Assembly (NCBI GenBank): GCA_036346395.1
Contig: CM070604.1
Span: 40,699,662-40,763,661 of the forward strand
Direction: 5' to 3'
Length of the DNA: 64,000 nt
From: Hsuehochloa calcarea
Lineage: Eukaryota; Streptophyta; Magnoliopsida; Poales; Poaceae
A program made the position numbers and the translations under genes. The notes beneath the pieces are model-generated. The model was given only the letters and a program-made list of their open reading frames with translations. It was not told the origin of the DNA and did no database searches. Below are positions 22,901-34,122 of the stretch, piece by piece; the first letter of the stretch is position 1; each line of letters begins with the position of its first letter.

Positions 22901-24256
22901 TCAAAATGGCCTATTGAGCCCCTTGAAGTCCACTGTTTCAATGCACTCCACGCTGCCTCTGGAGCCATTGAGCAGCTTGAGCAGCTCGCTGGCCCGCTCC
23001 TTGATTACGCCGCCGCAGCCCACTTGGAGCAGCAGCAGCAGCTTCTGGAACGCGCCCAAGCGCAGCGCCTCGGCGTGGCACGCGCCGGCGTCCGCTGCGC
23101 TGCAGAGGCGCCAGAGCGCGGAGACGGCGAACTCCGTGGCCATGTCGGACACGCGGAACATCTTCTTGACCAGCACCGGCACGACCAGCGCGTGCGCGCG
23201 CGCGGACCCAAGGCCGGCGTCCGTGCACAGGACGCCGTCAAGCACGGCCAGGGCCTTCTCGCTCGCTCCCTTGTCGGCGTCCACGAGGAGCTCCACGACG
23301 ACGGGCACCGAGCCGAGTTCCGCGAAGCGGACCGCCGCGCGGTCGGAGGCGGAGAGGAGGTAGTAGGCCGTGACGAGCGCGGCCTTGGTGGACTGCGGGG
23401 AGACGGGGTTCCTGACGAGGCCGACGAGCGCGTCGCACATGCCGTGCGTTCTTGAGATGGCCTCGACGGTGTGGCGGTCGGCGGACGAGGCGAGCTCCCG
23501 GAGCACGACGGCGGCGCTGGCCCGGGCGGCGAGCTCGCCGTAGGACATCAGCGAGACGAGCGACTTGAGCGAGGCCGGGGAGGCAATGCAGCGGCGTGAC
23601 TCCTCGTCGAGCGGGAAGAACACGGTCAGCGCGGCCAGGATCTCCCCCAGCGCGCCGGAGACGGCGTTGGCGCCCTCGACGGGCTCGCCCGCGAGGTGCC
23701 GGAACGCCGACGAGAGCGCGCGTGCGGCACCGGCCGCCGAGAGGCACCGCCTGTTCCGCTCGCTCTCCTTCCCCAGCGCCCGGGCTCTGGCCGCCACCTC
23801 CCCGCACGCCGCCGAGTCCCCGCGCCTCGCGGCCGCGGACACGGCCGCGATCACCTCCGCGACGTCGGCCTCACCGACGGGTACCCTGGGCGTGGACACC
23901 CGCTCCACCCCTCGCGCGCGGTTGGCGACGCACCAATCCTGGATCATCCGGCGTATGACGTGGTTGGGCACGAGGTCGCCGAGCCGCACGGGGCGACCGG
24001 TGACGGGGCACATGCCGTGCCCGCGCGCCAGCCAACCCTCCACGCTCTCCCGGTCGTACGTGATCCCCGTCGGCGCCGTCACCGGGTCCCTCATCAAATC
24101 CAGCGATATCGGGCACCGGAAGTGCGTCGGCACCGCCAGCTCCGCCGCCTCGCTCCCCGCCACGACCTGCTGCCTGCCCCGTCTCAAGAGCGGTATCTCG
24201 GGTACCAGCCGCGCAACAGGCCTCGTCGCGCGCGACATAGGTAGAAGTAGAACCAT
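22901..24256 (-). CDS. U-box E3 ubiquitin ligase, PUB20/21-CMPG1-like
   Basis: A single uninterrupted frame of 451 residues. The U-box spans about residues 43-112, with FRCPISLDLMRDPV, GITYDRESVEGW, CPVTGRPV and VPNHVIRRMIQDWC. This RING-like fold binds an E2 and transfers ubiquitin without zinc. The rest (about 130-440) is an alpha-helical armadillo-type repeat region that would hold the substrate, for example LASSADRHTVEAISRTHGM and RVSDMATEFAVSALWRLC. Length, single exon and the U-box-then-ARM layout fit the CMPG1/PUB20-21 class, often linked to defence signalling (family knowledge). The ATG at 24,256 is the first in frame; a second lies at codon 7. Strong GC richness is usual for grass single-exon genes. 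This is the only intact host gene here; exact orthology cannot be read from sequence alone. Confidence 0.95.
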   Translation of the reverse strand: MVLLLPMSRATRPVARLVPEIPLLRRGRQQVVAGSEAAELAVPTHFRCPISLDLMRDPVTAPTGITYDRESVEGWLARGHGMCPVTGRPVRLGDLVPNHVIRRMIQDWCVANRARGVERVSTPRVPVGEADVAEVIAAVSAAARRGDSAACGEVAARARALGKESERNRRCLSAAGAARALSSAFRHLAGEPVEGANAVSGALGEILAALTVFFPLDEESRRCIASPASLKSLVSLMSYGELAARASAAVVLRELASSADRHTVEAISRTHGMCDALVGLVRNPVSPQSTKAALVTAYYLLSASDRAAVRFAELGSVPVVVELLVDADKGASEKALAVLDGVLCTDAGLGSARAHALVVPVLVKKMFRVSDMATEFAVSALWRLCSAADAGACHAEALRLGAFQKLLLLLQVGCGGVIKERASELLKLLNGSRGSVECIETVDFKGLNRPF

Positions 24257-24435
24257 TCGCGTGCTGCTGCTGACAGAAAGAAGAAAACGAATCCGCGCGA
24301 AGCGATGCTGTGCCTCAGCCGTAGATCGTGAGTCTTGTCGCTATAGACGAACACTTGAATTGAATTGGTCGGAAGTGCTTGTTGTGATGAGAGAAGACCG
24401 GGGAGGTAGTGCGGTGGGAAAATGGGGAGGAGAGG

Positions 24436-24444
24436 GATATATAG
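24436..24444 (-). promoter_or_regulatory. TATA box of U-box gene
   Basis: The minus strand reads CCTATATATCC about 180 bp upstream of the start codon, a normal spacing for a plant promoter with a leader of roughly 150 bases. Confidence 0.6.
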
Positions 24445-24599
24445 GTTGTGGGGAGGGGAATATTGCGACGAGGGATGGTGGTGGGCGCGCTACGTACGCG
24501 TGGTCCGAAGGAGGGGAGACTCGTGTGCGGCGTGTGGAGCTGGAGGCAGATTATGGTCTGTTGGTTTCGGGTTGGCTCGGGGAGAAGTTTGAATGTTGA

Positions 24600-24882
24600 C
24601 CGTTGAATGCTATGGTTTGACTGGGGGCGCCGCAGCAAACGACCGACTCGGCCGCGGATCGGTCGACAGCGAACGGTATCCCGCCCGCGCCGCGCGTCCG
24701 AGTTTGGCCTTTCACTTTGTTTTCCTATTTCCTCTCTTGTATTTTTCCTGCGTTGCTGTTGGTGTTCTCTCTGCTACTGTTTACTACTTTACTGTACATG
24801 CAAACTTAGGAAATCGCATAAATGAGCATGCTTGCACGTAGAATTAGCCTTTTTCGGTGGAATTTATTGAAAATATTGTTAG
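24600..24882. other. Upstream intergenic DNA of U-box gene
   Basis: GC-rich near the promoter, then T-rich. No frame or repeat I can support; upstream control elements of the U-box gene could lie here. Confidence 0.4.
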
Positions 24883-25195
24883 CCTGGTTAAACATGTACA
24901 ATAATAGTACAGACAGTTAGCTGATGTCTATAGTAACTCTCAATATCAGCTGTAGACAATTCACTGTAGATAACTCATACAATGAGTTATCTTTTTACTT
25001 TTTTATATATCATAATACAATCTTTTGATGCTTTTACGTATCTAAGATATTTCTTCCTTGGTTCAGATGATACAGTCGGCTATATAATTGTAGACAATAA
25101 TTTCTCTATTTATTCTCTTTCGTTAACATCAGCTCAAATACTACATCTTTTGTTAAAGACTATAGACAGCTAATATAAACTCATTGTACATGACC
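24883..25195. mobile_element. MITE with about 45-bp terminal inverted repeats
   Basis: The left end contains CATGTACAAT followed by TTAGCTGATGTCTATAGT; the reverse complement of the right end reads CATGTACAAT, then TTAGCTGTCTATAGT. The arms match over most of 45 bp around a 200-bp AT-rich core. No transposase. Exact borders and a target duplication are uncertain. Confidence 0.7.
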
Positions 25196-25964
25196 TAACT
25201 AATGGTCCAACGTTTTCGGTAACGTCTTCCTTGCCCTTACCCTTTCAACCTTGTACTACTCAGATCTACACAAAGGCAATAATACCATATCTACATGTTC
25301 AAATGTTAATGCCGGCAGCAAATGTCCCGTCTGCATGGCCGGTGGCTCAGAGTGCAGAAGAAAATTATGGAGAGCAAAATAACTATAAGCTAGGAGGTTG
25401 GGTGCAAAATTCTCTTCTTTGGGCTCACCGACTAATAGCGACTTGGACAGCTGCGGCGGAGTGGCCGGTGCGACCGCATTGGCTCGACCCGGCGGGTCGG
25501 TCACATCTTCGCCACAATTAAGTATTAACCCCGCAAACTATTACGAGAGCGGAAAGAATATTCCGTAATTAACAAGGCTAATTGATCTCTAGGCTAACCG
25601 CGGACATCTTTTCTAGTGAATTCGTCTTGCTCCAAAGTATGCGCACACGTCGTGTTCTGGTTGGTTCGAATGGAAACACGTGGTGGTAAACTATGGTCTG
25701 TTTTGTATGGATGTAGTTTTTCTGAAAAGTGGTTTTAACATAGTTAAACGGCTGCGTTAAAGAGGTATTGTTATTTGGCTGTCTAGTTTTTAGATAGGCT
25801 AGTTGCATCTTCTGAGATGGGAAATATTTTAAATGCCCCTAAGCCAAATGATGGATTATTTGATACCGTTGAACGATAATTAACGACACTTAACGATAAT
25901 TAACGTAATTCATGACATATACTGTAATTTTAAAAACAAATAATGCAATAACGCAATAGACCGC
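25196..25964. other. Intergenic stretch, no gene seen
   Basis: Mixed sequence without a credible frame. The last 100 bases (25,862-25,964) are AT-rich with repeated TTAACGATAATTAACG-type words, which resume on the other side of the solo LTR. Confidence 0.5.
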
Positions 25965-26756
25965 TGACGAGGATCTAGAAATTCTTATTTAATTATTTAT
26001 CTATAATCTTTATTATGGGTAATAACGTCATTATATGTTTCTTGAGTATACCTTTTAATGTTCATAAGGGAAACCTGAGTTGTAAGATCTTCTATAACTA
26101 TCTCATGATCGTAAGTTCTTCTATGATCACTTTATGGTCGTAAGTCCTTCTATAACCAGGCCAGCTTCGACAACCCCATAGTCGTAAGTCATTCTACGAC
26201 TAACTCATGATCGTAAGTTCTTCTACGATCACCTCATGGTAGTAAGTCCTTCTACGACCAGGTCAATTACGACCACCATATAATCAATCAAGCTTACAAA
26301 CAAGTAGGTCCAATTGATTAAGGTATCTAAACAGTCAGTATACGTCATTATTCTCCAGAATAACTGCATGATTAATCTCTCATCTTGGTGATAACTGTCT
26401 GACGACGTGAGAATGTTACTTCTCCAACAGTAATCTCATGTAACTACACCATCATCTGAAACATTGATGTGCCCTTTGGGCTAGAGAGATTGTCGCCAAG
26501 AACGCTATAAAAGGAGGAATCACCAAACGACAAGGGAGAGAGGAGGATCAGGAGCACAAGACATTGCATTTCAGTCTTTCTCTTGACATGTAACCAGCAT
26601 TCTCAATATAGCCACATACGAGTAGAGTTGTTATTCTCTCCGAGAAGGCCTGAACTTGTATAAAAATTCATGTGTCATTCTCTCTGCGTGATTTGAGTCT
26701 TAAAGACCCATAAAATCAAACAATCATTACGTAAGTTTGGTCTTAAAACACCGACA
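25965..26756 (+). mobile_element. Solo LTR, 792 bp
   Basis: Begins TGACGAGGATC and ends CACCGACA. It is flanked by ACCGC (25,960-25,964) and ACTGC (26,757-26,761), a five-base duplication with one mismatch. It contains a TATA box (CTATAAAAGG, 26,505) and a downstream R-like region, but no internal coding region. Unequal recombination between two LTRs normally leaves such a relic. The host DNA on both sides is the same ATTAACG-rich repeat. Confidence 0.72.
26082..26285 (+). repeat. Two-level tandem repeat in solo LTR
   Basis: Units beginning GTAAG(T/A)..TTCTA start at 26,082, 26,111, 26,140, 26,184, 26,213 and 26,242. Three 29-bp units form a block that is repeated after 102 bp, so the array has a 29-bp and a 102-bp period. 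Confidence 0.85.
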
Positions 26757-27055
26757 ACTGCAATTAACGATAATTAATGGCATATACAATAATTAACAAT
26801 AATTTACAACACTTACGCAATTGAACACAATTAACGCAACTACTGCGATTAACGACAATTAACGCAATGGATGATAACTACCATAATTAACGATAACTAC
26901 CGCGATTAACAATAATTAATGCAATTAACTATAATTATTACAATATAGAATTATTATATAAATAATTACAATACATAATCATTACAATAAATAATTATTA
27001 CAACAAATAATTATTAAAATAAACAATTATTACATAAGTACTTAATTTGCAACAT
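26757..27055. repeat. AT-rich ATTAACG/AATTATTACA simple repeat
   Basis: Irregular copies of ATTAACG(A/C) words give way to AATAATTATTACAA words. The same word type occurs at 25,862-25,964, so the solo LTR split a pre-existing simple repeat. Confidence 0.75.
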
Positions 27056-28045
27056 AAAAAAGAAAAGAAAAGGCCCTCAGCGGCTAGGGTTAAGCCAGTG
27101 ACGGTGGCGCTGTCGGAGGAGGTCGATGGCAGTGCAGGTGTTGGGGGAGGAGCTCAGCGGTGTTAGGGGAGGAGGGTCGGGTCGGGAGGGTGGGCGCCAT
27201 GCACACATTTCAGGCGAAGGAGGCCGGCAGTAGAGGCTCGGGGACGGCGGCGGCTTGAAGGAAGAGGAAGAGGAGGAGGGAAGGGTGGCGACTCGGGGAA
27301 GGAGAAGTGGAGGGTGGGAGGCGGCTCGGGGGAGGAGAAGTGGAGGGTCGCTCGGGGAGGAGGGGAGGGGTGGTACCGCTCGGGGGAGGGTGGCGATGCG
27401 TGGGCGGCGGCGACTAGGAGGGGGACAAGAAGGGGGCGGGACGGCGCCGCCTTGGGAGAGGAGGAGGAGGATGGGGGCGGGCCGGGGCGGGCGCGGGAGA
27501 GAGGAGGGAAGCAGGAGGAGGACGCGGGCGATGCTAAGGTTCCAAGGAGGCTAAGAGTCAGGGTTTTTATTCGATGGCAAAAGCGGGTAATAACTTGTAA
27601 ACTTGAGGGGCAAAGATGGAAGGGTGGTGGGCGGCTTTCCGCTTTCGACTTTTTCATGTATAACACAACTTCCAGCTTTCAAGAAAGCCAGTGGGAAAAG
27701 CCAACGCCAAAGCCGTCCTCAACACCCCTAAACCCCCATTTGGGGCGACTTTTGGCTTTTTTGGGTGAAAAGTCGAAACCAAAATCATCCCAAACACCCC
27801 CTATATGTGAAAAGTTGGTGGCTTTTTGGTTTAATTTGTACTATTTCGGCGTCAAAGAGTTCTTATTTTGCAAATCCTCAACTTTCCGTAAGGACGAAAA
27901 TAATTAGATAGTATAGTCATCTTGAGGTTCATAATTCATCAAAATCCTAAAAAGTACTAGTAAAAAATAAATATCAATAACTTAGGGAATCGAACTTTGG
28001 TTCAGTCGGAGACAAGGCGCCACAATGTAGGCTACAGTACGGTCG
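27056..28045. other. GC/GGAGG-rich then mixed sequence, no gene supported
   Basis: 27,060-27,550 is strongly purine-biased (GGAGG, GGCGG). Frames there give Pro/Ser/Arg-rich low-complexity peptides on either strand, not a protein family. 27,720-27,830 contains a partial inverted pair (CCCCATTTGGGG...CCAAACACCCCC), reminiscent of MITE or hAT-type ends. Nothing else assigned. Confidence 0.4.
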
Positions 28046-28404
28046 CCTCCAAGTTTTCTACCGTTGTCCATGTACAGATAGAAATTCGTACTCGTATTTT
28101 ACGAATACTCAATTTATGAGTCATATAGCTATATCGGTAGGTTTATGGTGGATCGACTTTATCATTTCGTGTTGCATTGCGCAGGGCCTAACCAGCGTAT
28201 GCATATGTATTGGCTGAACTATGTCATTTCGTATTATAAATTCAATTGTAAACTTGTCAAAGTAGTGTAGGTTGGTCATGTTGACTCAGCTATGTTCGTT
28301 TCGTATTAAGTTGCCCAAGGTTGGACTGACATACCAAATTGGCTCCATTACTTACGTTGGTTGCCATATGTTGGAGGTTTAAGCATGGCTACTTCAAGAG
28401 GAAC
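28046..28404 (+). repeat. Direct repeat copy 1 (359 bp)
   Basis: From CCTCCAAGTTTTCTACCG to CTACTTCAAGAGGAAC this segment matches 30,440-30,839 closely. The two copies flank about 2 kb of gypsy gag remnants, so they could be LTRs or a plain duplication. TG...CA ends are not evident. Confidence 0.8.
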
Positions 28405-28589
28405 TTGCTCCTAAATGTAAATTAATCTGATCGGTTGATTGAGCAATCAAGATCAGACAGATCCCTCGAGTACTGTGGTCAAGAAATTTATCATCACATT
28501 GTCATCAACATCACCAGCTCTGATGACGGCAGTGTAGATCTTGAGGAATTCTAATGGGTTTTGGGTTCCATTGAATTTCTCCAGGTTTG

Positions 28590-30105
28590 CTAGTCGAAAC
28601 TTTTCTGGCCAACGTACTGCTTAGAGTCCTGCCGATAATGCTCGACAGCCCATAACTGAGTCATAGCGTCTTCTTTGAAAAGGAGCCGAATTGTAGTCAG
28701 TTGGGGACCGATTCCTCTAGTTGACATACCAAGTATATGTTGCTCCAACTTAGTCGTAGACATTTGTATGATGTCTTCTACCAACTGCCTGATTTAGGTG
28801 ATGTCGAAGATCACCTGAGCCAAGTAACCGCTCCTCTTGATGAGGGTGAGGAGTGGCTCCATGGAAGATATGTCTTCCCTCGTGACTCCTTTGTCGGAAT
28901 CTCTGAGAAGGTCTAGATATCACACGGTTTCCAGTACAACCATACTGACTTCTACTAAGGGAGGAATGCTTAGACGAAGTCAAGGTATGACTCTGTGATT
29001 TCCTTTGTCCCCTATACATCTTTGTAAGTCGTAGGTCTGCTGAAGGATCTCCGACACCTACCCTGCAATCTGAACATACCCCAGAGTCTCTGCCAGAGCA
29101 GGGTCCGTGTTGTTTAAAATATTACAAATTCGTTGCAGGTTCTGGATTGTTACCGAGGGTCTTGAAGGATTCCTATTGGCAGAAGGTGTTTGATGACTTG
29201 AATTCCTCTCCGACCCTCTTGCCCATCCTGTTCGACCCATTATATGTAGTGTGGTAGAAACTGGTGAATTAGTCTATTGACGTCCATTAGTTCCATTACC
29301 TCCGCCATCTTGGGTCGATGCTTGAATGTTTGCACTATTTCCACCAACGGGTGCTGGTGGGTTATGTTGTGAAGTATCGTGCACAGCATCTCGATAGATA
29401 TTACTGATTGCGTTAACCTCGTGCCTCCAACATCGATCTCCTGATGAGCTCTCGTCGTAACTAAGGGAGATCCTTCCACTGCTTCGACAAGGAGTATCCA
29501 TGGCGGGGAACAGTTTGAGATTACCACCTCCGGTGGGCTTTGATGTGGACTCAGCCTGATCCGGTGGATTTCTGGTCATATGCTAAGCTTTATCATCTTC
29601 ACCTGGATTTTCGCTGGTGGCAATTTCGTTGACTCCACTACCAGGTGTCGGTCGGCCCCCGGAATACCTAGGAGTCGTCGGTGAACATCAGTTGCCCCAT
29701 GACCGTATCGAGAGTATCTTGACCCTTTGGTTGCAGTGTTGAGTTCTTGTTGCCATTTTTATGGTTGAAAGAGCCGGGCTTGTAGAGGTGTTCGGACATT
29801 TCGAAACAGTCGGAACGACTAATTTCTCTGGGAGTGCCAGTGATGGGGACGGTGAATCTTCTTTGCGAGCGGAGAGCCTGCGGCAGAAAAGGATGATGAC
29901 AACATCATGTTGTGTTCCATGATGCAGATGCATGCGTCCATGTCGAGGTCGGCATAGTCCGCCAAATCGAACCAGTTCTACTCATCCCATGTCCCTGTCA
30001 TGATCGCATAGGCCACAACGAAACAGAGGGAGGGTAAATGAGGATTGTTGAGTGAAAAAGTCCTCAAGAACTTAGCGCCTTCTTCCCTATGGTCAGCGTC
30101 AGCTG
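28590..30105 (-). pseudogene. Gypsy gag and leader remnant, copy A
   Basis: Broken minus-strand frames read as a plant gypsy gag: a linker with TRNPPDQAESTSKPTGGG, a region with MAEVMELMDVNRLIHQFLP, and a capsid-like block RLLFKEDAMTQLWAVEHYR followed by the phrase KSF(D)...LEKFNGTQNP. A Ser/Pro leader peptide (EDSPSPSLALPE, near 29,860) lies at the N-terminal side. No protease, RT or integrase follows. The right part (29,415-30,325) is duplicated at 33,412-34,340. Confidence 0.55.
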
Positions 30106-30439
30106 TCGACGATCAAATTGCCGATCTTACAAAATGGAATGAGGAAAATGGCTGCGAATTCTTGGAGGAGAATATAGTTATTCTTTATTGCAATGAACTG
30201 GTTTTTATAAGGATGCCTTTGTCAAAACACCAGGCTAGACCTAATTATACTGAGTATATTGTTTGGAGAAAGTGAGCGTCTAGAGTGATCTTAATCACTT
30301 GTTCTCTCCTTTGTCTTGCATGTTGTGTCACCCTTTCGTTCATCCTGTGTGGTGACCGTGCGGTGTTGATACTATTTTTGTAATTTTCGCATGACGACTT
30401 CCATTCTTGTCAATACACACAGCAACAGTGCCGCCAAAT

Positions 30440-30839
30440 CCTCCAAGTTTTCTACCGTTATCCGTGTACAGATGGAAATTCATACTTGTATTTTACGAAT
30501 ACGCAATTTATGAGTCATATGGCTATATCGGTATGTTTTCGGTGGATCGACTTTATCATTTCGTGTTGCATTGCACAGGGCCTAACGGTGGATCGACTTT
30601 ATCATTTCGTATTGCATTGCATAGGGCCTAACCAGTGTATGCATATGTATTGGCTCAACTATGCCATTTCGTATTATAAATTCAATTGTAAAACTTGTCA
30701 AAGTAGTGTAGGTTGGTCACGTTGACTCAGCTATGTTCATTTCGTATTAAGTTGCCAAAGGTTGGACTGACCTACCAAACTGGCTCCATTACGTACGTTT
30801 GTTGCCAGAGGTTTAAGCATGGCTACTTCAAGAGGAACC
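30440..30839 (+). repeat. Direct repeat copy 2 (400 bp, internal duplication)
   Basis: Matches 28,046-28,404 but carries an internal tandem duplication of about 52 bp (GGTGGATCGACTTTATCATT...GGGCCTAAC, twice at 30,540-30,635), which explains most of its extra length. Confidence 0.8.
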
Positions 30840-31188
30840 GTAGGTTTTTATTACTTTAGCATATTCTCAGTCTAGTTTGCATAATGCTATGTTCTATTTT
30901 GAAGCGTTTATAATCTCTTTCTCTTTCTCAGAGTGAGACCAAATTAAACCTTGATAACTCATAGACTTCAAAACGATTTATCGATTTCCTCTCAAACTAG
31001 GGACTACCTTTTAGCAATTTGTGCCTGCGGATTTTCTTTGTGTAGCGTTGTTTCTCTACAAATACAAACACCCACGTTCGCAAACAAAGAAAAAAGGAAA
31101 ACACAAACACAAACAAGCCAACGCAAGCCGCCACAACACCATCCAAAACGGAATAAATGCTTATGCCTCGATGGATGCCAATGGGCAT
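30840..31188. other. Spacer in copy A, no gene seen
   Basis: A-rich mixed sequence with a short ACAAACAC-rich run near 31,090-31,120. No frame or repeat border that I can support. Confidence 0.4.
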
Positions 31189-31574
31189 GAAGATTAGATT
31201 TCGTCGGAGATACACATGCTGCGAGTGGTCATGTGGTTGTATACGCTAGAGTGGACTCGACGAGCCAAAAGGTAGAAAACATTCTTGTCTCCGTAGGGAC
31301 AAAAGGTCCGAGGACGTGGGTTCCAATGGAAATACACACGAGTAGCGATTTGTCTGAGCTTTCGTCCTTGTTCCTCCCAAACAGACGTATCCATCTTATA
31401 AATTAGGATCCTTAATTAAATTAGGACATTTACTTGCGGTAGACTTGACCTCGTCTCCAACGAATGGGCAGACACATTGGGGGAGTGTGATTAATGTTCT
31501 ACCGTAAGGAATCGAGATACCTTTCAGAAGACTTTAAGTTTATTTTATTTTGTTTTTTTAATAAAGAAGACCAG

Positions 31575-32205
31575 AAATTGGAACTTTGAATCCTCACTCA
31601 TTTCCTTTTCATCTTCTTGCCACAAAACCAATAATATTAGATCTCATATCCAACGTGTCATCTTCCGAGTTGAACGATAAGAAACTTGGGGCTATGGAGA
31701 AGAGCAGAATGCTTCCCAACAAGACCTTATCTCTTGGAGATCGGCGGTCGGAGAGCACATTCTCAACGGCAACGAGGGAGAAATCCATGTTTCCCGCATA
31801 TATCGAGTGTGGGTTTAAATTACCAATACACAGTTCATCTCCCAAGTTCTATAATATTATGGAATTGAGATGGTAAATTTCGCTCTCAATTCGGTCACCT
31901 ATCTTAGTATCTTCATCTACCTCTACGAAGCATATCTGGGGATTCCTCCAGATCTGGCGGTCCTTGTATATTTCTACAACATGGTGAAGTCGGCGAAATC
32001 GACGGCGTCGCCCGGGGAGTGCGCTCTGCGCCTCCATGATCAGAAAGCTGAGGAGTACATTTGCATGTATTCCAAGTCGTCATTGTCGTCATGGAAGAAA
32101 TACTGGTTCTACATGACGTTCAGCAAGGAAGACAGCCTCTGCTTCATCGGTCAGGTAGCTGTAACACCCCAGACCAATATTGAGTCTGGAATGCCACTAA
32201 ACTAG
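31575..32205 (+). pseudogene. Fragment of gypsy-type transposon ORF, copy A
   Basis: The plus strand contains family blocks in shifting frames: a Ser-rich lead, ECGFKLP (near 31,810), YYGIEMVNFALNSVTYLSIF and YLYEAYLGIPPDLAV (31,870-31,965), then SLSSWKKYWFYMTFS (32,070-32,120). This is the middle of the same plant 'putative gypsy type transposon' class as the ORF at 13-14 kb. Stops upstream of the blocks make it a relic. It runs opposite to the gag remnants on its left. Confidence 0.6.
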
Positions 32206-33411
32206 TTTAACCATTTAATTTGCATCAACTTACTATAAAATTATAGCAAGTATATCAACGATAAAACCCGTCCACGGGTCACAATAACACAAGCATAACG
32301 ATATGACAATTATAGATAATTTAGTACTAGAAGCATAGCAAGGTAATAAACCAAGATTAACGCAAACCAAGCATCTAAGGTTATTCAATACCATCATGTC
32401 CTAGATATAAATCATCATATTATACTAAAAGTTTCTCATATCTAATGAATCAAGTAATTGGGTGTAGTGTACGATTACAAGTGCGTTAGCCCTTCCCGAG
32501 TCAAATGTCATCAACGGTCACCTAAAAATAACAATAGAGCAAGAATGAGTCCAAGACTCAGTAAATACATAATAAAGTCATAAACAACAGTTTATCAACC
32601 ATAATCAAAGTTATTATCATCATCCATCTATTTAATTCCATTCTCATACTCAAACAAACAAGCCATATTCCATATAGGTAAAGTTGTATAATTTAACAAT
32701 TTACTCATATATGCGAATGCACCATCATGCTCATGCTCATATGCATCTCATCAGCTGATACCGGTATAGTGAGTGTTCACCCTTCGATGACACACTCTAT
32801 CTCTCACTCCCGTGAAGTTCCCACCGAAGTAGAATTTTATCGAGAACACTCCAGACTAGTCATGTATCTTTCTCACCGACCTCACCGGAATAGTTATATG
32901 ACTTTCTCACCGACCTGACTCATACAACTCTTGTCATGATGAATGTAAATGATACAACATCTTTAATTATTTATCAACATAATTCATCTCATTAACTCAA
33001 TATATCATTCTTATCAACTCCATATCGTAATCTCATTCACTCAATGTCATCAATATCATGCATAAGAATAAGCTTAACGAAAGTATAATAAATAGCATGA
33101 TAAGTAATATCAATGACAGTGGCAAACAACCGTTGTGTACCGCTCTACCATGTACTTGCCTCTTAGCCCTTCGAAGCCAGATGACGAAATTGTGGCGCGG
33201 CGCGTGAGGTCACAGTCCCTGAACAAGCAAGTAATAACACACACTCAAAAATATCATCAAAATCGCATCATCACAGCATCAACCCATCGCACTAATCGAT
33301 CTCGCATGCTTATGCCAAACCAACCGAATTAACCCAAATATACTAGACGCATTAATTACTCGTTGTCCCAGTAGTAAAACGTCTCTAACTTATTCATCCA
33401 AACTCCAAACT
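32206..33411 (-). repeat. Probable LTR fragment, no coding
   Basis: AT-rich, about 1.2 kb with no credible frame. Its general make-up (CATCATG-rich, short CTCACCGACCT repeats at 32,870-32,920) is like the R/U5 side of the 3.3-kb solo LTR at 52-55 kb read antisense, but I could not align it. It is shared with copy B only up to about 32,410. Confidence 0.35.
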
Positions 33412-33429
33412 CAACCTCATGCCTCAAAC

Positions 33430-34105
33430 AACAATCTCTCGATGAGCTCTCATCGTAACTAAGAGAGAGCCTTCCACTGCTTCGCAAAGAGCATCATGAT
33501 GGGGAACCGTTTGAGATTACCACCTCCGGTAGGCATTGAGGTGGACTCAACCCGATCCGACGGATTTTCGATCATATACTGAGCTTTATCATCTTCATCT
33601 TGCTTTCCGTCGGTGGCAATTTCATTGGCACCACTACCAGGTGTCGATCGGCCCCCGAATAACTAGGAGTCGTCGGTGAACATCGGTTGCCCATGAGTGT
33701 ATCGAGATTACCTTGACCCTCCTATTGCAGTGCTGAGCTTTTGTTGCTGCTTTCTCCGATCGAAGAACCGGGCTTGCAGATGCGTTCGTACATTCCGAAA
33801 CAGTCGGAACGACTGATTCCTCTGGGAGTGCTAATGATGGAGACGGTGAATCTTCTTCCATCTGGTCGATCTCACCGATCTAAGCGAGTGGAGAGCATGC
33901 GATGAAAGAGGATGATAATGACACCGCGTCGTGTTACATGGCGCGGATGCATGCGTCCATGTTGAGGTCGGCATAGTCCGCCAAATCGAATCAGTTCTCC
34001 TCATCCTATGTCCCTACCATGATCGCATGGGCTACAACGAAACGGAGGGAGGGTAAATGAGGATTGCTGAGTGAAAAAGTCCTCAAGAACATAGCGCCTT
34101 CTTCC
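33430..34105 (-). pseudogene. Gypsy gag leader remnant, copy B
   Basis: The minus strand carries the same Ser/Pro-rich N-terminal peptide (EEDSPSPSLALPEESV) and linker as copy A, with different frame breaks. Only the leader and the extreme N-terminal gag region are present. It lies directly downstream of a gypsy primer binding site at 34,104-34,122. Confidence 0.5.
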
Positions 34106-34122
34106 CCACGGTCGGCGCCAGT
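34104..34122 (-). other. Gypsy primer binding site and LTR edge
   Basis: The minus strand reads GTCGACAACTGGCGCCGACC: a CA-ending LTR edge and then TGGCGCCGACCGTGGGG, the TGGCGCC start typical of plant gypsy primer sites. Copy A has the degraded form at about 30,083-30,103. The LTR would run rightward from 34,123; its far end is not clear. Confidence 0.6.

Larger units (their letters stand above)
29415..32410. repeat. Duplicated composite block, copy A
   Basis: Two homologous parts (29,415-30,325 and 31,189-32,410) correspond in order and orientation to copy B at 33,412-34,340 and 34,656-35,820. Copy A has an extra insert of about 870 bp between them that includes direct repeat copy 2, and about 80 bp near 31,220 missing from B. 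Confidence 0.8.

Noticed and set aside
22914..24244. Several long frames on both strands within the U-box gene
   Set aside because: They are caused by the high GC content of the real gene; only the 451-codon minus frame has domain motifs.
27163..27907. Pro/Ser-rich (minus) and Gly/Arg-rich (plus) frames of 167-197 codons
   Set aside because: Low-complexity reading of a GGAGG/GGCGG-rich stretch with no family motif or gene signals.
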